From: Colius striatus
Taxonomy: Eukaryota; Chordata; Aves; Coliiformes; Coliidae
DNA length: 64,000 nucleotides
NCBI RefSeq assembly: GCF_028858725.1
Contig: NC_084763.1
Coordinates: 58,241,152-58,305,151 of the forward strand
Reading direction: 5' to 3'
A program made the position numbers and the translations under genes. Positions 56,518 through 64,000 of this stretch are shown piece by piece. A model generated the notes under the pieces. It made no database searches. It was not told the origin of the DNA and was given only the letters and a program-made list of their open reading frames with translations. Each line of letters starts with the position of its first letter. Within the stretch, counting starts at the first letter, position 1.

Positions 56518-56523
56518 TTTATT
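56518..56523 (-). terminator. SMARCC1 proximal poly(A) signal candidate
   Basis: AATAAA on the minus strand in an A/T-rich pocket about 0.8 kb past the stop. Confidence 0.4.
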
Positions 56524-57326
56524 CATTTTTAAAAGTAAAAAGCAAATGCTCCCCAAAAGGACTAAACCAAACCAAAGCAAAGAGGATTCCCTTCCTCAGC
56601 TGGCTACTGTTACCGAACTACTCAGGGGGAAGGTCCAACTACCACCTTCAAAGGCAAAGGAAAGGTTAAAACTGGAGCAAGAAAGACTCCTACCCTGGAG
56701 TGGCTCTGTTGCAATGGGCTCACTCCTGGCTCTGTTCACACTGCATCAGGATGGTCTCTAATAACTCAGGGAGGCAGCCTGGGACCCGGGTCCTCGAGGA
56801 GCAGGTCTCTGCCACGAGCACGCTGGCACTGCTGTGCCACAGCACGCCCTCACTTCCCTTCTCTGCTCCAAACACTGGTTTGATATCTCATCTTGATGCT
56901 TTGCTGTACCTGGAGGGACCTGAGACACCACATCCCAGCTGGAGCTGGCTCCGTTAATGCCTCCACCAGGAAAACTCGGTTCTCTCTCACGCTCCCCAGG
57001 TGAACCCACAGCTCAAAACACCAAGAGGAGAGAAACCAGAGCGGAGCACACTGCCAGGCAAGCAGGCCAAAGCGTAAAGGACTTCCCAGCAGCAACATGG
57101 GAGGCACTGCTGGCAGGTCTGACCTCGGGCTTTCCCAGAGGAAGGCTGGGAGAGGTGGGGGACAGGGGCTGTGTGGGTGTGCTTGTATCTGGTGTGTGTG
57201 TGCACACATGCGCGACCAGGGCGGGCTGATGGGAAGAGAAAACCTCCCAAGGGACGGGAAAGTAACTGAGGGATTCATTTTTGGTCACCACTATGTTGCT
57301 GGAGAAGTTCTTCCTTCCTTGAGTGC

Positions 57327-57412
57327 TCAGGGAGCGGCCGAGGCCGGGGGCGCGGCGGCCGGCGGGGGGGTCACCCCTTCTGCTGGAGGAGGCGGCTGTG
57401 CAGGAGGGGCAT
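57327..57412 (-). CDS. SMARCC1: SMARCC1 terminal coding exon
   Basis: Follows a ttttgcag acceptor; the 86-nt coding part ends AAAPPASAAP then TGA at 57327-57329. Only the frame set by the previous exon matches the family. Confidence 0.95.
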
Positions 57413-58963
57413 CTGCAAAAACAGCAGGGACACAGTGAGCAGCAGCCAGGAGAGGCTGGAGGCGGGCAGGGAGCCCACCACACACACACACAGGTGCCCA
57501 AATGGCACGGCAGACGCGGCTGCCCGAGGGGAACGCAGCACGGCCCCACGACCCGCCACCGCCGGGGCTGCCCCGAGCCCTGGGCGTCACGTGAAGCTCC
57601 AGCACGGGGTCCATCGAGCTTCTCAAGCACCAAGTGCTGTGTGGACACCGTGAAAGGGGCAAAACATCCTGCTTTCCACAGAACAGGTGCCGGGCTGGCA
57701 GCTCAGCAGCCGGGCAACGTCCACTTCAGGCACCTCCCTGGGCAGGAATGAGCATCTCCCAGCTCGGTGCTGCAGCCTTTAGACCGTGGCTCTTCTGTAC
57801 TTAACAGAGCTGGGACAATAGGCTTCACAGAAGCAGAGCCTGCACTTAAGCTCTGAGCAGTGTATGTAGGTTAAAGCAGAGGAATCCACAGATGCAGCAA
57901 GTAGGAGGAATGAAGTGAAGCTACAAAAGGCCAGCCCTCTGCACAGAGACGTTAATGGAACACGACTGACTTGTTTAGCAGGGGAGAAAGCAAGCAGAGA
58001 GATGAAGCCAAGGGAAGAGAGCAGGCAGGAATAGAACCTGACACGAGACATTGCCAGTGGCAGAGGCTCAGGGAGAAGGAAGAGTGAGGAAAGGCAGAGC
58101 AGCAGCACCAGGAGCAAACGCCTGAGCTGGGACAGCAGCAGAGGGGTGTTCTGTGCTCGGGCCGGAGGGTCAGAGCTGCTCAGCAGCTCCCCTCAGCTGC
58201 AGCCAGCACGGGATGGCCTTCCCCACTCACCCTGAGGGAGAGCTCCTATGGGCACCCCAACCCCTGCCCACCTGGGGAACAGCAGGCTCAGTACCATTCT
58301 GGGCTCCAGACTGCTGTGCTGAAGCAGGGCAGCAGCCAGCCCTGGGCTGAGCTAACACCGACACGACAGCCCTTGTGCTTCTTTCTCCCTTTCACTTCAG
58401 GGGCTGTTTTCTGGCAGGTGCTGAGCTGAGCCATGCCCTGGCTGCTGCTGTGGAAGGAGTGGGCTGGAGGCTGATTCCTGAACCTCTGCACTGAGCTGAG
58501 AGAGGGGATTTTTGGTGCCTACAGAGCCTCAGTGTCACTCTAAATAAAACAAGGGATGTTATAAATAAAAGAAAGGACACTGGAGGACGTTGGGATGCCT
58601 GGAGGGGAGACAAGCACTTAGAGCTTCAAGCACACCTCTGGCAGCAGCCTTTGGCTGCCAACAGGCACAGAGCCCCTTACTCCTGCAGCGAAGGGGATTC
58701 AGCAACAGTGACTTTTCTGGCCATAAGGCAAGGGACAGGAGAGCCACAGCAGCCCTGTTCACACCTTCTGCTGGAGAGCCACTTACACATGCCATTTGGA
58801 GCTGCCAGGGGAACACGAGGTCCGATGAGGTTCCCGGCCATGGGTGCCATGCCGGGCGGGGGAGGCGCGGCGCCGGCGGGATGGACGTTGGCCGACACGC
58901 CTGGCATCATGCGGCCTGGCATGGGCTGCCCGGGGATCATGGCACCAGGCACCGCCATCTGAC
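57327..58963 (-). CDS. SMARCC1: SMARCC1 (BAF155), last two coding exons; rest off the right edge
   Basis: SMARCC1 is a core scaffold of SWI/SNF (BAF) chromatin-remodelling complexes in the nucleus; its SWIRM, SANT and leucine-zipper regions are not in the window. Two minus-strand exons, 58787-58963 and 57327-57412, encode its Pro/Met/Gly-rich C-terminal tail. The first reads GAMIPGQPMPGRMMPGVSAN, then PPPPGMAPMAGN and IGPRVPLAAPNGM; the second reads APPAQPPPPAEGV to APPASAAP and stop. The split codon T|AT restores the Tyr of the family's PNGMY, and the human protein also ends PPASAAP. The human polyglutamine/polyproline stretch after PNGMY is shorter here. SMARCC2 is the alternative, but this ending and the CSPG5 neighbour argue for SMARCC1. 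No earlier exon was found up to 64000. Confidence 0.95.
58787..58963 (-). CDS. SMARCC1: SMARCC1 penultimate coding exon
   Basis: 177 nt between a gttgcag acceptor and a gtaagt donor. It encodes the Met/Pro/Gly-rich segment through PRVPLAAPNGM and leaves one base of the next codon. Confidence 0.95.
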
Positions 58964-59584
58964 CTGCAACAGCAGCACAGACACGCTCGTCAGGCCCGTG
59001 GGAAACGTGCAAGGGGCGAAGACAAGAGTCCAGGCGTTCTCTGAGCCCTGTGAGAGCCAAAGCCACAGCTCCAGGCACCCAAGGAAACGCCTCCCTGCCC
59101 TCCCCCAGCCCAGGCCACCTCCCAGACGGGCCCCGGGGCGCTTCTCTCCAGAGCTCCAGCACAAGAAGCAAGTGGAAGGTAACGTGTGGTCAGACCCCAC
59201 TCGAGAGCTGCCAGTGTAAACAAAGGCCTGGGAACCAGGCACCAGAACAACCAGGCACCTGGGTCACCACAGCTGATGGAAAAGGAGCAGCCACAGAGCC
59301 TGATGGCCCAATGCACTGGGAAAGCTGAAATCACACAGGCAGAAACTGGACTGTGCAGAAGCTTCTGCTGCCAAACCCCCTGCTCTGACGTGAGGAATGG
59401 GTCCAGTCACAGGACACATCAGCTCTGGCAGACACTGATGTTCCAGCTGCACAGGGAACTGCTGGAATCACCCAGTGCTGGACACCTTCAACGTGCTGAC
59501 TGAGGCTTTAAAGTCTCACTGGAGGAGATTGTTTTGCATTTTGACTTTTACACACTGGACAAAGGGATTTCAGTTAGGAAAGTG

Positions 59585-60005
59585 GTTCTTAGGCACTAAC
59601 AATCCCACTGCTGGTGGGTCCCTCCAAAGCCTTCTCCTCTGGGCTCCCTCTGTCTCCCCACAGGGAAGTGCTCAGGCCCTTGGAGCATCTTTGGTGGCCC
59701 TCTGCTGAACCCACTCCAGTTTAATCCATGCTCTTCTTGTACTGGGGGACCCAATCCCCTAGATGTGGTCTTCTAACCACTGCTGGGCAGAGCAAGGAAC
59801 AATCCCATCCCTGCCTGTGCTCCTGCTTGCTCAGCCTGGGACACTGCCTGTCCCCACCGTGACCCACAGAGCCCTTCCCGCAGCTCAGGCTTGGTGCTCC
59901 CAGGTCCAGGACTTGCCATTTGCTCTCTGGTGAATCTCAGAAGGCTCCTGTCAGCCCCTTCCTCCAGCCTGGCTCAGCCCTTGGGAATGGCAGCCCTGCC
60001 CTCCA
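59585..60005 (-). mobile_element. Older CR1, reverse-transcriptase-proximal part, SMARCC1 intron
   Basis: CTTCTTGTACTGGGGGACCC, GGTCCAGGACTTGCCATTTG and CAGCCTGGCTCAGCCCTTGG are typical of an older CR1 class. Edges uncertain. Confidence 0.65.
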
Positions 60006-60539
60006 GCCCATCCACGCATCACACACACACAACTGAAGATGTGAGCAGACGTGGCATGAATTTACTGCTGCTGGCATCTGTGCATCTGTTTTGGTCCAGC
60101 TCACTCCGAGATGAGGGGTGGGGAGAGAAAGGGCATGGCAGGCAACATGAGAACACTGTCACTGAAAGCAACAGCCAGGCACAGGCTGAGGCTTAAAGAC
60201 ATAGTGATCTATTAGGATTAAAAGTGGGTCAGGAGCTACAGCACCGGTGCTGTCGAGAGACAAAGGCTGTTGGGATGCAAACAGCTCAAATGTGCCCAGC
60301 TGCAGCCTCTTTGGTGCCAGGGCTGAGCTTCTAGGAGACTTCAGCTTGGAGCTTCAAACGTGAGTGTAGCAGGTAGGCAAGAAGCAAGCAGCTCTCCTCC
60401 ATCCTGGGGGCTGACCTGATCCCACACTCACAAGCTACCTGGGAGAAGTCAGTTAGTGGGAGAGCAGAGCAGCAGAGCTGGCACTGAGCTCTGGCACCAG
60501 AAACTGAGTCAAGGTCTAGATCAGCTCACACAGCAAGAT

Positions 60540-60742
60540 CACAGAATCACACAATGGCTGAGCTTGGAAAAGCCCTTGATCAACTCCAACTGTCCTCCCA
60601 GCACTGCCACAGCCACCACTGACCCATGGCCTCAGCCCCACAGCTCCAGGGCTTTGGGATCCCTCCAGGGCTGGGCACTCCCCCACAGCTCTGGGCAGCT
60701 GGGACAGGGCTGGACAGCCCTTGGGGGAAGATCTAAACCTGC
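60540..60742 (-). mobile_element. CR1 fragment, SMARCC1 intron
   Basis: CACAGAATCACACAATGGCT 3' end, then CCACAGCCACCACTGACCCA. Confidence 0.86.
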
Positions 60743-61741
60743 TGAGACGAGCACTGCTTCCTCACATGTCCTCATCCTTGCACTCCTCCATGCTTTGACT
60801 CCGGTGCTGTACTCTGAAAGGCTCCTGCACAAGAACCACAGACACTTGGTGCACCAAGACAACACCATCACGCTCTTAAGAACTCCAGCTTGAGTAGATC
60901 TTGTATTTTTAATGAACTCCTGTGTTTTCAGCTCCCCCAAAAGGGAACGATTTCAGCTGCAAGCAGGCAGCAGCACAGGCAGGCTGGCAGAAACACAGAA
61001 AGCCTGACAACACCAGAGGTAAAGCACAGCCCAGAGACACAGGGGCCTTCAGAGCAGAAGCAGATGATTTCACAGCTCCAAGGGATGTTTTTCACAGGCA
61101 AAATTAGGGTTGATCAAGGAATAAAAAGAAGTGTAGAAACTGGAACGCTGCAGCTGTGGCTCAGACCAGGGAAGGTGGGAAATGAGACATCCCCAAGGAG
61201 CCTCAGCCTCTCCAAGCACCATTTGGCCATTCTCCTACTAACAGGCCTACAAGAGTCCCTCCCCTCTAATGAAGTGATTACTCCTGACACTCCTCTTCTG
61301 AAACACCTGGACCTGGGTCAGACTTCCACTGAGTGGCTTCGTGTCAGGTCTTAAAGCTCCAGTGCCGGGTGAGTCTCCCCTCAGTAGGGAAAAGCTCTCA
61401 CACCCACAGCAGTACAAAGATTCAAGGACCTGGTTGCATATCCCAGTCAACCAGAGTCTGGCTAAAATCACCACTAACCACATTCAATCCACTTGGAGAA
61501 GTGGTTTCTTCATAACTTGAAGCGAGTCACAGCTCCACATCTAACGGTGCTCGTGGGGAAGCACCTTCCTGGCAGCAACAAGCAGCCTGGAGAACCCTCT
61601 CCTCTGGAATCCTGGAGATTTACACAGCTGCAGCACTGCAGTCCTAACAGTGCCCATCAGCTGAGAAGTTCCTCTGTGTCTGAGTACAAGGTTGGCTGCC
61701 CATTCTTTTGCCTTTTTGACAGTGCTGAAGGGGGTGAGGCA

Positions 61742-62143
61742 CCTGCCTTGTGCTGAAAGGCTGAGGGAGCTGGGGCTCTGCAGCTTGGAGGAGCCTGAGG
61801 GGTGAGCTCAGTCATGTTACAAACCCATCAGGGTGGGTGTGAGGAGGCTGGAGCCAGGCTGTGCTCAGGGATGGCCAGTGACAGGACAAGGGGCAACGGG
61901 GACAAGCTGCAACAGAAGAGGTTCCAAAGCAACACAAGGAAAAGCTTCTTCCCTGCTGAGGTGAGGGAGCCCTGGCAGGGGCTGCCCAGATGGGCTGTGG
62001 AGGCTCCTTCTCTGCAGCCATCCCAACCCAGCTGGATGAGTCCCTGTGTGCCCTGCTCTAGGTGGTGCTGCTCTGGCAGGGGGCTGCACTGGGTGAACTT
62101 TGCAGGTCCCTTCCAGCCCTTGGGATTCTGTGACTCTGTGATT
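61742..62143 (+). mobile_element. CR1 fragment with intact 3' end, SMARCC1 intron
   Basis: From GGCTGAGGGAGCTGGGGCTC to GGGATTCTGTGACTCTGTGA. Same subfamily as 1142-1848 in opposite orientation. Confidence 0.9.
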
Positions 62144-63364
62144 TTATTTGAGACCAGCTGAGGGTACTTGCAGAGGAACAATCCTCTGTGATCACACAGC
62201 ACAACTCCACAACACTCAAGTTGAGCAGTAACTGAGCAACACCCAAACTGGGATTAAGCAGGGGGAAAGCACTGCCATCAGCACAGCAAACCCCAAGTCC
62301 TGTTTCTACAGAGGCAGTGGCTTGTTCTTCCACTCCAGCAGAGACACGGCTCCAGGATGGTGGCTGAAGCACAAACCACGCGAGTGTGACCTACATAAGG
62401 GGAGAGCTTAACATCACAGCCATTGGAGGAGATAAAGCCCAAAGGTTCTACCAACAGGCCTGAGCAGGCTGAGCCCCCCTCCCTGTGCATGTTACACACT
62501 GCAGACGTTTTCTGCTGCGTGCTCTGAGGCGTCCTGCTCTTGGGAAACTGCCAACTGCAGCTCCATGTTACAGGGAAATGGACGAGGAGCAGTTTTTAAA
62601 GCATCTCCAAGGTATTTACCTCTATTAAATAAGCCTCTACCTCTATTAAATCAGCTACTTGAGGGGCACTGGGGTGATAAGCAGCTTCAGTGGTTTTGTG
62701 CGTGATGCACAAAGCCTGGAGCTGACTGCAAGGCTCTGCACAGCTCTCCCTGTTCAGCATGCAGAGGCAGAGGCTGCGCAGGCAGCAGCGTGCAGGGAGC
62801 CCGTCCTTGGGCAGGCAGCACTCAGAGGAGGAGCTGAGCAGGCTGTGCTCTGCCAGCCCCCTGCTCCCCACTGCAACGTGCTGTGGTGAGCCTCCCTCTG
62901 CCACCACCGCATGAATGGCTGCCCAGAGCTGGCAGGGGAAGCAGCAGAGCTGTGGGGAATGCCTGGCAGCTCCCTGCAGAGCAGCTCTGCAGGAGTGTCC
63001 CTGCCCACCGGGAAGGGTTTGCACTGGGCTCAGGAACCTCCCCTCGTAGCCCAGCTCCCAGACACGTCCTTTCCTTCAGCACATGCTCTCCCCACGCAGG
63101 CTGCAGCACACAGCCCCAGAGAGCTGTCAATAATTAACCACACCAACTCATTTAGCACCTGTGTGGGGGGAGAGGCACCATTTCCACTTCCAGGCTGTGC
63201 TCCTGTCACTGGCCTCTGGCTCATCCCTCCCACAGAGGCTCTGCCATGGCTGAGGCCTGGGAAGGGCCTGACACCACCTCCCAGCTGAGGGCTGACTTCT
63301 GCAACAAAGCACCTACAGTGGGAGACACTCTGTCAACAATCTGCTTAGTGTGCCTTAGAAGCAT

Positions 63365-63672
63365 TGGGGTTGTTAAAGCCCTTGAAGCTCCTGCAGTCCC
63401 AGCCCTGCCCTCACCCTGCCACAGCCACCACTGACCCCTGGCCCTCAGCTCCAGGGCTTGGCACTGCCCCAGCTCCCTGGGCAGCCTGGCACAGGGGCTG
63501 ACACTCCTCTCAGGGAAACAGTTCTTCCACCTCAGCCTCCTGTGAGGGAGCTGCAGAGAGTGCTGCTGTCTGCCTTCAGCCTCCTCTTCTCCAGGCTGAA
63601 CCCCTCCATTCTCTCAGCCCCTCCCCAGCACCCTTGTGCTCCAGCCCCTTCCCCAGCTCTGGACACACTCCA
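63365..63672 (-). mobile_element. CR1 fragment, SMARCC1 intron
   Basis: GGGGTTGTTAAAGCCCTTGA 3' end; ends CCTTCCCCAGCTCTGGACAC. Confidence 0.87.
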
Positions 63673-63802
63673 GTGTCACAGAAGCAGGGAACAATTGTTC
63701 CACAGAGCAGCACTGGTGGCCTTCAACTATGAACACATCTTCAACAACCCATCCCTGTAAGGAGCCAGGAGCTGCTCAGACTGGAAAAGCCCTGCAGCTG
63801 CC

Positions 63803-63866
63803 AGAACGCTGGGGCTGGAAGGGCCCTGCAGAGCTCACCCAGTGCCACCCTCTGCTAAAGCAGGAA
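63803..63866 (-). mobile_element. CR1 3' stub, SMARCC1 intron
   Basis: GCTGGGGCTGGAAGGGCCCT to CTGCTAAAGCAGG, a 5'-truncated stub of about 60 bp. Confidence 0.75.
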
Positions 63867-64000
63867 AAATCTTCACTGTTAACTTTAGTTGAGAGATTTG
63901 GCTTCCCTGCTTCTGCCTCTGCAGCCAGAAGAGCCACAAGCAGGCACTTCTATTTTTCCCCTCCCTTTGTAAATGCCTTTTCAGATCCTTTCACCGTTGT

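Larger units (their letters stand above)
55795..57326 (-). other. SMARCC1: SMARCC1 3' UTR (inferred)
   Basis: About 1.5 kb with little repeat content after the SMARCC1 stop. Two AATAAA signals, 56518-56523 and 55808-55813, would give UTRs of about 0.8 and 1.5 kb. Which is used cannot be told from sequence. Confidence 0.55.
58964..64000 (-). other. SMARCC1: SMARCC1 intron (partial), no further exon seen
   Basis: I looked for the preceding SMARCC1 exons (Gln-rich and His/Pro/Met-rich C-terminal segments) and found none. The interval holds CR1 copies and otherwise unremarkable sequence, consistent with the long introns of this gene in other vertebrates. Confidence 0.7.

Overview
This is nuclear DNA from a bird. 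Three protein-coding genes can be read exon by exon, all on the minus strand: ELP6, CSPG5 and the 3' end of SMARCC1. In other vertebrates the order is SCAP - ELP6 - CSPG5 - SMARCC1, all in one orientation (human 3p21.31), and the window fits that order from left to right. About 40 truncated copies of the avian LINE CR1 are scattered through introns and intergenic DNA. That density is high for a bird and would suit a CR1-rich lineage such as woodpeckers and relatives, but the lineage is inference.

Layout. 1-12.5 kb: CR1-rich DNA with a 15-bp minisatellite and no recognisable exon, probably intron 1 of SCAP. 12.5-13.5 kb: a CpG island with an 80-bp near-perfect palindrome and a dense set of promoter motifs, the likely SCAP promoter reading leftwards. 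13.5-15.9 kb: short intergenic stretch. 15.9-31.3 kb: ELP6, seven coding exons, 268 residues. 31.0-32.2 kb: ELP6 CpG island containing a 49-bp GC-rich minisatellite. 32.2-42.9 kb: intergenic DNA with CR1 copies and a 24-bp minisatellite. 42.9-51.3 kb: CSPG5, five coding exons, 553 residues; every one of its four introns carries a tandem array. 51.3-55.8 kb: intergenic DNA with a GGATGG-type array, a chimeric CR1 and two unassigned exon-like segments. 55.8-64 kb: the last two coding exons and 3' UTR of SMARCC1 plus part of the preceding intron.

The genes do not form a pathway. ELP6 belongs to the Elongator complex (tRNA wobble-uridine modification), CSPG5 is a neural transmembrane chondroitin-sulfate proteoglycan, and SMARCC1 is a core scaffold of BAF chromatin remodellers. 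Their adjacency is conserved synteny. The main novelty is in non-coding structure: the palindrome in the presumed SCAP promoter, CR1 copies with an expanded internal 40-bp repeat at two sites, the ELP6 promoter minisatellite, and the arrays throughout CSPG5. No CRISPR, phage, bacterial operon or tRNA/rRNA gene was seen.
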